Source of the DNA: Halomonas cerina
Lineage (GTDB): Bacteria > Pseudomonadota > Gammaproteobacteria > Pseudomonadales > Halomonadaceae
Reading direction: 5' to 3'
DNA: 64,000 bases
Assembly (NCBI RefSeq): GCF_014192215.1
Contig: NZ_JACHXP010000016.1
Span: 1-64,000 of the forward strand
Positions within the stretch are counted from its first letter, which is position 1. Each line of letters begins with the position of its first letter. Below the pieces are notes generated by a model. The model did not search any database. It saw only the letters and a program-made list of their open reading frames with translations, and was not told the origin of the DNA. Shown one piece after another: positions 41,758-49,225 of this stretch. The position numbers were made by a program, and so were the translations under genes.

Positions 41758-41774
41758 TATACAGCCATTGTACA
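41758..41774. promoter_or_regulatory. Candidate LitR-type site A (TATACA, TGTACA)
   Basis: TATACA at 41758-41763 and TGTACA at 41769-41774 are 11 bp apart, i.e. on one face of the helix, in the divergent gap between the epimerase and renalase-like genes. The same hexamers recur at 43274 and 45830. The binding protein is inferred to be the MerR regulator at 43380. Confidence 0.45.
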
Positions 41775-41819
41775 CTTCTGCTAGTCTAGCGGATGAGACC
41801 GACTACCCGCGAGGTTGCC

Positions 41820-42860
41820 ATGTCACATGCCCCAGGTTCCACCGCCATCATCGGGGCCGGTATCGCCGGCCTGGCCTGTGCCCGCCACCTCCAGGCCGCC
41901 GGCGGGTCGGTGACGCTGTTCGACAAGGCCCGAGGGCCAGGTGGGCGGATGGCCAGCCGTCGCCTGGGTGAGGCGGTAGTGGACCTCGGCGCGCAGTTCT
42001 TCAGCGTACGCGATGCGGCCTTTCGGTCGGAGATCGAGCGCTGGCAACGCGCCGGGGTCGTCGCGCGATGGCCTACCTCATCCTGGCAGGCGGGCCCCGA
42101 GGGCTGGTCACGCCACGACGACGGCCGTCCCCGCTGGTGCGGTGCGCCTCGCATGAGCGCAGTGACCCGCCACCTCGCCCATGGCCTCGAGCTTCGCTGC
42201 GCCACTCGCATCGCCTCCCTCGATCACCGGGAAGACCGCTGGTGGCTGGTCGACGCGGCCGGTCAGCGTCAAGGCCCCTTCGCCTGGGTGGTGATCGCCA
42301 CTCCCGCCCCCCAGGCCCGAGCTCTGTTGGCCGCCCATGAGCCGGCGCTGGCCGACGCTTGCGACCAGGTGATCCAGCGCCCCTGCTGGACCGGCTGGGT
42401 GCTGTTCGACCGTCCCCTGCCCTCGCTACCGGATGTCGAGGATGGTTGGCAGGCGCTGCGCCTGGCTGAAGGCCCGTTACGCTTCGTCGCCCGGAACCAG
42501 ACCAAGCCCGGCCGCGACGACCAGGGCGAGAGCCTCAGCCTGCTGGCCCGGCTGGAATGGAGCCGGGTGCATCTGGAAGAGGCGGCCGAGGCCGTGGCCT
42601 GCCAGCTGCTCGACGCCTTCCGCGACAGTCTGCCGACCGGCACCCGCCTGCCCGAGCCGGTCGCACGGGGGGCTCACCGCTGGCGCTATGCCCAACCCGA
42701 TGTCTTCGCCGCCGGCGAGCCCGTCAACCGCGACTACCGACGCGCCTCCACGGGGCTCGCCCTGTGCGGCGACGCCTGGCGTGGCCCACGCATCGAAGAT
42801 GCCTGGCTCTCGGGCCACCATCTGGGCGAGGCCCTTGTCCACCAACCGACCCTCACCTGA
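41820..42860 (+). CDS. Renalase-like FAD/NAD(P)-dependent oxidoreductase
   Basis: A 346-residue flavoprotein with FAD fingerprint AIIGAGIAGLACARHL near residue 8, then KARGPGGRMASRR and VDLGAQFF, as in the renalase-like branch of amine oxidases. The C-terminal FAD contact LCGDAWRGPRIEDAWLSG is present. Such proteins are often found beside photolyase genes in proteobacteria. The substrate is unknown, possibly dihydro-nicotinamide isomers. The ATG at 41820 has GAGG five bases upstream. An earlier ATG at 41793 is less likely. Confidence 0.85.
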   Translation: MSHAPGSTAIIGAGIAGLACARHLQAAGGSVTLFDKARGPGGRMASRRLGEAVVDLGAQFFSVRDAAFRSEIERWQRAGVVARWPTSSWQAGPEGWSRHDDGRPRWCGAPRMSAVTRHLAHGLELRCATRIASLDHREDRWWLVDAAGQRQGPFAWVVIATPAPQARALLAAHEPALADACDQVIQRPCWTGWVLFDRPLPSLPDVEDGWQALRLAEGPLRFVARNQTKPGRDDQGESLSLLARLEWSRVHLEEAAEAVACQLLDAFRDSLPTGTRLPEPVARGAHRWRYAQPDVFAAGEPVNRDYRRASTGLALCGDAWRGPRIEDAWLSGHHLGEALVHQPTLT

Positions 42861-42874
42861 ACGGAGACCCCGCC

Positions 42875-43261
42875 ATGCGCGACGCCCTGATCCTGCTGGC
42901 CCACGGCTCCAGCGACCCGAACTGGCGCGCCCCCTTCGAGCACTTCGCCGACGCCCTCGCTGGCCGGCTGACGACCCCGCTGCGCCTGGCCTACATGGAA
43001 CTCTGCGAGCCTTCCCTGGAGGCCACCGTAGCCGAGCTGGCCGAAGCCGGTGTGAGACGCGCCGAGATCCTGCCGCTCTTCTTCGCCGCCGGACGCCATC
43101 TGCGCAAGGACGTGCCCGCGCAGGTCGAGGCCCTGGCGGCGGCCCACCGCGGCATCACACTGACCCTGCTGCCGCCGGTAGGCGAACATCCGGCCTTCGT
43201 CGAGGCCCTGGCCGCGGTGGTGGCCGAGCAGGCGGAGACGACCGGGGCCCGCGAAGCCTAG
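42875..43261 (+). CDS. CbiX-type sirohydrochlorin chelatase-like protein
   Basis: A 128-residue protein with the CbiX fold. The metal-site His lie in ILLAHGSSDPNW near residue 10 and FFAAGRHLRKDVP near residue 75. The short single-domain form inserts cobalt or iron into sirohydrochlorin on the way to siroheme or B12. It follows the renalase-like gene by 14 bases and ends just before the candidate promoter of the MerR gene, an unexpected neighbour for light-responsive genes. Confidence 0.87.
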   Translation: MRDALILLAHGSSDPNWRAPFEHFADALAGRLTTPLRLAYMELCEPSLEATVAELAEAGVRRAEILPLFFAAGRHLRKDVPAQVEALAAAHRGITLTLLPPVGEHPAFVEALAAVVAEQAETTGAREA

Positions 43262-43273
43262 GCGCCCTTGCCT

Positions 43274-43297
43274 TGTACATCCTGAATGATTTGTACA
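43274..43297. promoter_or_regulatory. Candidate LitR-type site B (TGTACA x 2)
   Basis: Two TGTACA palindromes at 43274-43279 and 43292-43297 are 18 bp apart, in an otherwise GC-rich gap about 85 bases upstream of the merR-type gene. TTGTAC could also serve as a -35 box, so the regulator might bind across its own promoter. Confidence 0.5.
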
Positions 43298-43379
43298 AAA
43301 TCAGATACCGCCATCGTACCGGCGCCCCAGGACCACGCCTCGCCGCGACGCGGAAGGCATCAGGAAGGCAGAGGCAAGC

Positions 43380-44294
43380 ATGAGTGACAAGGCGACCCAC
43401 CCAGCCGACACGCCGCTCTACCCGATCCGCGAGGTCTCGCGACTGACCGGCGTGAACTCGGTCACCCTGCGTGCCTGGGAGCGCCGCTACGGCTTGATCC
43501 GCCCGCAACGCACCCCGAAGGGGCATCGCCTCTATGCCCGTGAGGACATCGATCGCATCGAACGCATCCTGCAATGGCTCAATCGCGGCGTGCCGGTCAG
43601 CCAGGTCCGCGACCTGCTGGAGCAGCCGGACAGCGTGGAGGCCCCGCCCCCCGCCGCCGGCGACTGGGAGAGTCAGCGACGTCAGCTGATCGCCGCCGTC
43701 GAGGCCTTCGACCAGCCTCGCCTGGAAGCCCTGTTCAACCAGGCGCTGGCGCTCTACCCGGTGGCTACCTGCATCGAGGAGCTGTGGCAACCGGTGGTCC
43801 GTGAGCTCGAGGAGGGCTGGGACGACCACCTGGGCGCCGTCCTGCAGCGTCGTACCCTGGAGGCCTTCCTGCGCACCCGTATCGGAACCCGTCTCTACCA
43901 TGCCAACCAGGTCGCCCGGGGGCCGATGCTGCTGATCGTGTCGCTACCCGACGATCCCGGCCCGCTCTGGGTGCTGTTGGTAGCCCTGGCCGCCAGCGAC
44001 CAAGGCTACCGGGTGCAGCTGTTCGATACTCCACTGCCCTTCACGGAGCTTCCCTTGGCCGTGGAACGCTTCCATGCCAGCGCCCTGCTGCTGGTCAGCG
44101 GACAGGCCGAGAAGGCCGACCTGGTGCGCCGCCAGCTGCCGCGGCTCGCCGAACAGCTGGCGGTGCCCCTGGCGCTATGTGGCCCGGTGGCACGCATCCG
44201 CGAGGCCGAGCTGGATCCGACCCGGGTCGAGGTGCTCGGCGATGACTTGCCCCAGGCCATGGCACGCCTGCAGCCCCTGACTCAGGACGCCTGA
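43380..44294 (+). CDS. litR: MerR-family regulator of the LitR/CarH group, lacking the B12 motifs
   Basis: A 304-residue regulator. The N-terminal MerR helix-turn-helix spans about 14-82 (YPIREVSRLTGVNSVTLRAWERRYGL). The rest has the two-part architecture of CarH/LitR: a four-helix cap and a Rossmann-like B12-binding-type domain. The cap Trp is present (GWDDHLGAVLQRR), but the Glu-His pair of the W-x9-EH motif is Arg-Arg and no DxHxxG cobalt-ligand motif is seen. It therefore looks like a class II LitR that does not bind adenosylcobalamin. It precedes the photolyase by 30 bases. Confidence 0.87.
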   Translation: MSDKATHPADTPLYPIREVSRLTGVNSVTLRAWERRYGLIRPQRTPKGHRLYAREDIDRIERILQWLNRGVPVSQVRDLLEQPDSVEAPPPAAGDWESQRRQLIAAVEAFDQPRLEALFNQALALYPVATCIEELWQPVVRELEEGWDDHLGAVLQRRTLEAFLRTRIGTRLYHANQVARGPMLLIVSLPDDPGPLWVLLVALAASDQGYRVQLFDTPLPFTELPLAVERFHASALLLVSGQAEKADLVRRQLPRLAEQLAVPLALCGPVARIREAELDPTRVEVLGDDLPQAMARLQPLTQDA

Positions 44295-44324
44295 ATCGCC
44301 GCCGCCTGCCACTCGGAGCCGATC

Positions 44325-45743
44325 ATGTCCCCGACCCTGCTCTGGTTCCGCAGCGACCTGCGCATCCACGACAATACCGCCCTGATAACCGCCGCCCGCC
44401 GAGGACCGATCATCGCCGTCTTCCTGCGCAGCCTGCCCCAGTGGCAGGCGCACGGGCACGGAGCCAACAAGCTGGACTTCTGGCATCGCGGCGTGGCGGC
44501 CCTGGGCGAGGCCCTGGCCGGGCTGAATACCCCGCTGCTGCATCGCGACATCACGACCTTCGATGAGGCGCCCGAGGTCCTGCTTGCCCTCGCCCGGGAA
44601 ACCGGCGCCGCGGCTCTGCACTTCAACCGCGAGTATCCCCTCGACGAGGTCCGCCGCGACGCCCGGGTGATCGAGGCCTTCACTGCCGCCGGCTTGACCG
44701 CCACCGGCCACCACGACGCCGTGGCCTTCGCCCCCGGCGAGCTGCTCACCGGCAAGGGCGACTATTACGGCATCTTCACGCCCTTCGCCAAGGCCTGGCA
44801 CCGCCAGCTCACCGCCGAGCGCCTGACCCTGCGCGACACGCCGGCCCCCCAGCCCCGCCAAGCCATCGCCCCGGACCCGCTGCCGGCGTCGCCCGAATTG
44901 ACGGACACGCCGGTGGACGGGCGACAGTGGCCTGCCGGCGAGGGACCGGCCGCCGACCGCCTGGAACGCTTCCTGCGCTTTCGCGGCCGCCACTACGCCG
45001 ATCAACGTGACTTCCCGGCCATTCGGGGGACCAGCGAGCTCTCGCCCTACCTGGCGCTGGGCATGATCTCGCACCGCCAATGCCTGCAGGCGGTACTCGC
45101 CGAGAACGATGGCGCCCTGGCCGGCGGCGACGCCGGCCTGACCGCCTGGGTGAACGAGCTGGTCTGGCGGGAGTTCTACCAGCATGTGGTGGTGGGTTTC
45201 CCCCGGGTCTGTCGTCACCGCGCCTTCCAGGCCCATACCGAGGCACTGCCTTGGCGCGACGACGACGCCGGCTTTCGCGCCTGGTGCGAGGGACGCACCG
45301 GCTACCCCATCGTCGACGCCGCCATGCGCCAGCTGGTGGCCACCGGCTGGATGCACAACCGCCTGCGCATGGTCACCGCCATGTTCCTCACCAAGCACCT
45401 GCTGATCGACTGGCGGCGCGGCGAGACCTTCTTCCTGCGCCACCTGGTGGACGGCGAGTTCGCCGCCAACAACGGCGGCTGGCAATGGGCGGCCTCCACC
45501 GGCACCGACGCCGCTCCCTACTTCCGCATCTTCAACCCGACCACCCAGTCGCAGCGCTTCGACCCCGATGGCCGCTTCCTGGCCGAGTGGCTACCCGAGT
45601 TGGCGGCACTGCCGGCCAAGGCACGCCATGCCCCTGGCCGTGACCTACTGGACCGCCTCGACTATCCCGCACCTATCGTCGCGCACAAGGCGGCCCGGAC
45701 CCGGGCGCTGGACGCCTTCAAGGCCCTGCCCCCCGACCGCTGA
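44325..45743 (+). CDS. phrB: Deoxyribodipyrimidine photolyase (class I CPD type)
   Basis: It repairs cyclobutane pyrimidine dimers with blue light. The 472-residue protein has the N-terminal antenna domain (LLWFRSDLRIHDNTAL at the start) and the C-terminal FAD domain. The latter shows LSPYLALGMISHRQ, WVNELVWREFYQHVV and GYPIVDAAMRQL, and the FAD/tryptophan region WAASTGTDAAPYFRIFNP near residue 390. All are typical of class I photolyases. It is co-oriented with the MerR gene. Confidence 0.95.
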   Translation: MSPTLLWFRSDLRIHDNTALITAARRGPIIAVFLRSLPQWQAHGHGANKLDFWHRGVAALGEALAGLNTPLLHRDITTFDEAPEVLLALARETGAAALHFNREYPLDEVRRDARVIEAFTAAGLTATGHHDAVAFAPGELLTGKGDYYGIFTPFAKAWHRQLTAERLTLRDTPAPQPRQAIAPDPLPASPELTDTPVDGRQWPAGEGPAADRLERFLRFRGRHYADQRDFPAIRGTSELSPYLALGMISHRQCLQAVLAENDGALAGGDAGLTAWVNELVWREFYQHVVVGFPRVCRHRAFQAHTEALPWRDDDAGFRAWCEGRTGYPIVDAAMRQLVATGWMHNRLRMVTAMFLTKHLLIDWRRGETFFLRHLVDGEFAANNGGWQWAASTGTDAAPYFRIFNPTTQSQRFDPDGRFLAEWLPELAALPAKARHAPGRDLLDRLDYPAPIVAHKAARTRALDAFKALPPDR

Positions 45744-45769
45744 CCCTGCCCGCTACCGAGGATCCTCCC

Positions 45770-46210
45770 ATGAGCCATGACCCCGCGCTGGAAGCCTTCT
45801 GCGCCTTCTACAAAAAGCTAGACAAAAACTGTACAGAAAAGCTATACAGGATATATACTCAAGACGTGGAATTCGTCGACCCGCTTCACCGGATAAATGG
45901 ACTGCCGGCCCTGGAAGGCTACTTCCGGACCCTGTACGAGAACGTGACAGCGTGTCGCTTCGACTTTCATGACCGCCTGCGACAGGGGGACCACGCCTTC
46001 GTCACCTGGACCATGCACCTGGCGCATCCGCGTCTGGCGGGTGGCAAGGAGATCTCGGTGGAAGGCGGCTCGCACCTGGTTTTCGCCGGTGACGGCTCGG
46101 GGCGGGCAAGACGGCACCAAGACTATTTCGATGCTGGTGCATTGCTCTACGAGCACCTGCCGGTGATCGGACGGCTGATAGGCGCGATTAAGCGACGCGC
46201 GGGAGGGTGA
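45770..46210 (+). CDS. NTF2/SnoaL-like protein of the photolyase cluster
   Basis: A 146-residue single-domain protein with the pattern EFVDPLHRINGLPALEGYF, then FVTWTMHL and HQDYFDAGALLYEHLPVIG typical of the NTF2-like proteins found beside photolyase and SDR genes. Function is unknown; a small-molecule or lipid-binding role is possible. GGATCCTCCC upstream gives a weak ribosome site. Codons for residues about 14-31 are strikingly AT-rich (CTA, ACA, AGG, ATA, TAT) although GC-rich synonyms exist, and this stretch contains repeated TGTACA-like hexamers. Confidence 0.82.
   Translation: MSHDPALEAFCAFYKKLDKNCTEKLYRIYTQDVEFVDPLHRINGLPALEGYFRTLYENVTACRFDFHDRLRQGDHAFVTWTMHLAHPRLAGGKEISVEGGSHLVFAGDGSGRARRHQDYFDAGALLYEHLPVIGRLIGAIKRRAGG
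45813..45848. promoter_or_regulatory. Candidate LitR-type site C nested in the NTF2-like gene
   Basis: The 12-mers AAAAGCTAGACA (45813-45824) and AAAAGCTATACA (45837-45848) differ at one position and flank TGTACA at 45830-45835. The three hexamers are 11 and 13 bp apart. GGATATATAC directly follows and could supply a -10 box for the downstream SDR-FAD-DUF1365-Cfa genes. Confidence 0.45.
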
Positions 46211-46266
46211 CCCCAGGCCACCGTCTCCCGCGTAACACCAGGCCCCCAAGAGCCTCGGGAGACGAC

Positions 46267-47067
46267 ATGATGGCAGCGTACACAACACAACGCATCTGGC
46301 TGACTGGGGCCACCTCCGGTATCGGCCGGGCCCTGGCCGAGCGCCTGCTCGACCAGGGCCATCGGGTCGCGCTCAGTGCCCGCCGTCCCGAGGCCCTGGC
46401 CGACCTGGCCGGCGACCGGGACAACGCCCTGCCGCTGCCCCTGGACGTTACCGACCGCCAGACCGTGCTGGCGGCCGGGCGGCGGCTGGAGGCCCGCTTC
46501 GGCGGGCTCGACCTGGTGATCCTCAACGCCGGCACCTGCGAGTACCTGGACGCCCGGCACTTCGATGTCGAGCTGGTCGAGCGGGTCTTCGCCCCCAACG
46601 TCTTCGGTGTCCTGTACGGCATCGAGGCTGCCCTGCCGCTGCTGCGCCGGGCCCGAGCCGAGGGCGGCCGCCCGCTGCTCGCCGCCACCTCCAGCGCCTC
46701 GGCCTACCTGGCCCTGCCCCGGGCCGAGGCCTACGGCGCCTCCAAGGCGGCCCTCAGTCACTTTTTGGAGTCGCTGCGCCTCGACCTGGCCGGCGAGGGC
46801 ATCGACGTGAGCATCATCCATCCCGGCTTCGTCAAGACACCGCTCACCGACCGCAATGACTTCCCGATGCCGATGCGGGTGAGCGTCGAACAAGCTGCGG
46901 AGGCCATCCTCGCCGGCCTCACCGCCCACCGTCTGGACATCCACTTCCCGCGGCGTTTCACCTTACTCCTCAAGCTGCTGGGCGTGCTGCCGCCGGGCGT
47001 GCGCTATCGCCTTGGCCGTCGCCTGGCCCGCGACCCGAACAGCACCCCACGGGAGGCCCGCTCATGA
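46267..47067 (+). CDS. Short-chain dehydrogenase/reductase (classical SDR)
   Basis: A 266-residue SDR. The cofactor motif TGATSGIGRAL is near residue 13, NAG at about 93, and the catalytic Ser-Tyr-Lys set is in SSASAYLALPRAEAYGASKAALS. The ATG at 46267 has GGGAG five bases upstream. The C-terminal extension FPRRFTLLLKLLGVLP suggests membrane association, common for SDRs of lipid metabolism. It overlaps the next gene by four bases. Substrate unknown. Confidence 0.88.
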   Translation: MMAAYTTQRIWLTGATSGIGRALAERLLDQGHRVALSARRPEALADLAGDRDNALPLPLDVTDRQTVLAAGRRLEARFGGLDLVILNAGTCEYLDARHFDVELVERVFAPNVFGVLYGIEAALPLLRRARAEGGRPLLAATSSASAYLALPRAEAYGASKAALSHFLESLRLDLAGEGIDVSIIHPGFVKTPLTDRNDFPMPMRVSVEQAAEAILAGLTAHRLDIHFPRRFTLLLKLLGVLPPGVRYRLGRRLARDPNSTPREARS

Positions 47068-48422
47068 CTCTGCCCTTCTCGCCCGCCGCCTCCCAGCGGA
47101 GTGCCGCCCAACGGAGTGCCGCCCAACGCATCGCCGTGGTCGGCAGCGGCATCGCCGGCATGGCCGCCAGCTGGTATCTGTCGAGTCGCCACGAGGTCAC
47201 CCTCTTCGAGGCCGACACGCGGCTGGGGGGTCATACCGCCACCGTGGATGTCACCGTCGACGGTCGCGCCTACGCCATCGATACCGGCTTTATCGTCTTC
47301 AACGACTGGACCTACCCCCACTTCCGGCGACTGCTCGAGCGCCTGGGTGTGGCGAGCCAGCCCACCGAGATGAGCTTCTCGGTCCACGAGACGGCCCGGG
47401 ATTTCGAGTACAACGGCCACACCCTGGCGAGCCTGTTCGCCCAACGCAGCAACCTCCTACGCCCGCGCTTCCATGGCCTGCTGCGCGACATCCTGCGCTT
47501 CAATCGCGAGGCCACCCGGGACCTGGTCGCTGAGCGCCTGCCCGCGGGGCTGACCCTCGGCGAGTATCTCGATCGCGGTGGCTTCGGCCGCGACTTCCAG
47601 CAACGCTACCTCCTGCCCATGGGCGCAGCGATCTGGTCGGCCAGCATCCACGACCTGCGGGGGTTCCCGCTGCGCTTCTTCGTGCGCTTCTTCTACCATC
47701 ACGGCCTGCTGTCGGTGACTCACCGGCCACAGTGGTACACCCTGGTGGGCGGCTCGCGGGCCTACATCCCGGCCCTGACCGCCCCCTACGCCGAGCGCAT
47801 TCGCCTGGCCACCCCGGTGCAGGGGATCCGCCGTGAGGCGAACGGCGTGCGACTGCGCAGCGCCGCCGGCGTGGAGCGTTTCGACCAGGTGGTGCTGGCC
47901 TGTCATGCCGACCAGGCGCTGGCGATGCTGGAGGACGCCTCCCCTGCCGAGCGAGCAATCCTCGGCGCCCTGCCGTACCGAGACAACGAGGTGGTCCTGC
48001 ACACCGACACCCGGATGCTGCCACGTCGTCGCCGCGCCTGGGCCAGCTGGAACTACCGCCTGGATGGCCGCGGCGGCGACGCCCGGGCCTCGGTGACCTA
48101 CGACATGAACATCCTGCAGCGTCTCGAGGCCCCGCAGACCTTCTGTGTCACCCTCAACGACGGCGCAAGCATCGACCCGGCGACGGTGCTCGGTCGCTAC
48201 ACCTATGCCCACCCCCAGTTCACCCTGGCCGGCCAACGCGCCCAGGCGCGTCACAGCGAGATATCGATGCCGGCACGGCGCACCCACTTCTGTGGCGCCT
48301 ACTGGCGCAACGGCTTCCACGAGGATGGCGTCTGGAGCGCCCTGCGCGTCGCGCGTGCCCTGGGCTGCGACGAGCAGGCGGCACCCGACGCGCGTCTCAT
48401 GTCTCCGGAGGCCCTGGCATGA
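47064..48422 (+). CDS. FAD-dependent amine-oxidase/desaturase-like flavoprotein
   Basis: A 452-residue flavoprotein. After a short repeat-bearing N-terminus the FAD motif RIAVVGSGIAGMAASWYL is followed by LFEADTRLGGHTATV, as in COG2907 proteins. Such proteins always travel with DUF1365 and Cfa-like genes in this kind of cluster as I recall. They are candidate lipid desaturases or oxidases and fit the saturated/unsaturated fatty-acyl remodelling seen in singlet-oxygen responses. The N-terminus carries an in-frame 15-bp duplication (QRSAA twice). It overlaps both neighbours by four bases. Confidence 0.85.
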   Translation: MTLPFSPAASQRSAAQRSAAQRIAVVGSGIAGMAASWYLSSRHEVTLFEADTRLGGHTATVDVTVDGRAYAIDTGFIVFNDWTYPHFRRLLERLGVASQPTEMSFSVHETARDFEYNGHTLASLFAQRSNLLRPRFHGLLRDILRFNREATRDLVAERLPAGLTLGEYLDRGGFGRDFQQRYLLPMGAAIWSASIHDLRGFPLRFFVRFFYHHGLLSVTHRPQWYTLVGGSRAYIPALTAPYAERIRLATPVQGIRREANGVRLRSAAGVERFDQVVLACHADQALAMLEDASPAERAILGALPYRDNEVVLHTDTRMLPRRRRAWASWNYRLDGRGGDARASVTYDMNILQRLEAPQTFCVTLNDGASIDPATVLGRYTYAHPQFTLAGQRAQARHSEISMPARRTHFCGAYWRNGFHEDGVWSALRVARALGCDEQAAPDARLMSPEALA

Positions 48423-49225
48423 TCCGGTCACCGCACTCGCGCATCTATCGTGGGCAACTGCGCCACCGGCGTTTCCTGCCGCGCCACCACGCCTTCACCT
48501 ACGGGGTCTGGATGGCCTGGCTCGACCTGGACGAGCTGCCCGAGCTGTTCGACGGCGTGCCCGGCTACAGCACCCGCCGGCCGGCGCTGGCACGTTTCCG
48601 TCGCGAGGACTATCTCAGGGACGATCTGGCGCCCCATGACCGCCCGTTGAAGCAGGCGGTGCGCGAGGAGCTCACCCGTCAGCTGGGCAGCGCCCCTGAC
48701 GGGCGGATCTGCCTGCTGACCCAGCTACGCACCCTGGGCGTGGGCTTCAACCCCATCTCGCTGTATTACGCCTATGACGCCGGAGGCGAGCTGCGCGCGC
48801 TGCTCGGCGAGGTCAGCAACACCCCTTGGGGCGAGCGGACCACCTACGCCTGCGCCGTGGACCCACGACGCCACAGCCACCAGGCCGCGTTCGTCAAGGC
48901 CATGCATGTCTCCCCCTTCAACCCCATGGACCTGACCTACCGCTGGCGCTTCGACACGCCGGGCGAGACGCTCGCGATGCACATGGAGACCTGGAAGGAC
49001 GGCACGCGACACTTCGACGCCACCCTGACCCTCGAGGCCCGTCCGGCGACCCGCGGCGTACTGGTTGCCACCCTGGCCCGCCAGCCCTGGATGGCGCTGA
49101 AGACCCTGGCCGGCATTCACTTCGAGGCATTGCGCCTGTGGCTCAAGCGCGTCCCCCTGCATGCCCACCCCGGTCACCCCCACTCGGGAGCCCCCGCTCC
49201 CCACCACGAGGAGAGATCGTCGTGA
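48419..49225 (+). CDS. DUF1365 family protein
   Basis: A 268-residue protein with the DUF1365 pattern: IYRGQLRHRRFLPRHHAFTY at the start, LLTQLRTLGVGFNPISLYY in the middle and HVSPFNPMDLTYRWRF towards the end. Function is unknown. It is nearly always next to the FAD and Cfa-like genes and is proposed to take part in the same lipid modification. It overlaps the flavoprotein gene by four bases and shares its TGA with the GTG of the next gene. Confidence 0.9.
   Translation: MIRSPHSRIYRGQLRHRRFLPRHHAFTYGVWMAWLDLDELPELFDGVPGYSTRRPALARFRREDYLRDDLAPHDRPLKQAVREELTRQLGSAPDGRICLLTQLRTLGVGFNPISLYYAYDAGGELRALLGEVSNTPWGERTTYACAVDPRRHSHQAAFVKAMHVSPFNPMDLTYRWRFDTPGETLAMHMETWKDGTRHFDATLTLEARPATRGVLVATLARQPWMALKTLAGIHFEALRLWLKRVPLHAHPGHPHSGAPAPHHEERSS

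Noticed and set aside
42861..43379. Cobalamin riboswitch near the CbiX-like gene
   Set aside because: Gaps are only 14 and 118 bases and show no B12-box-like conserved sequence.
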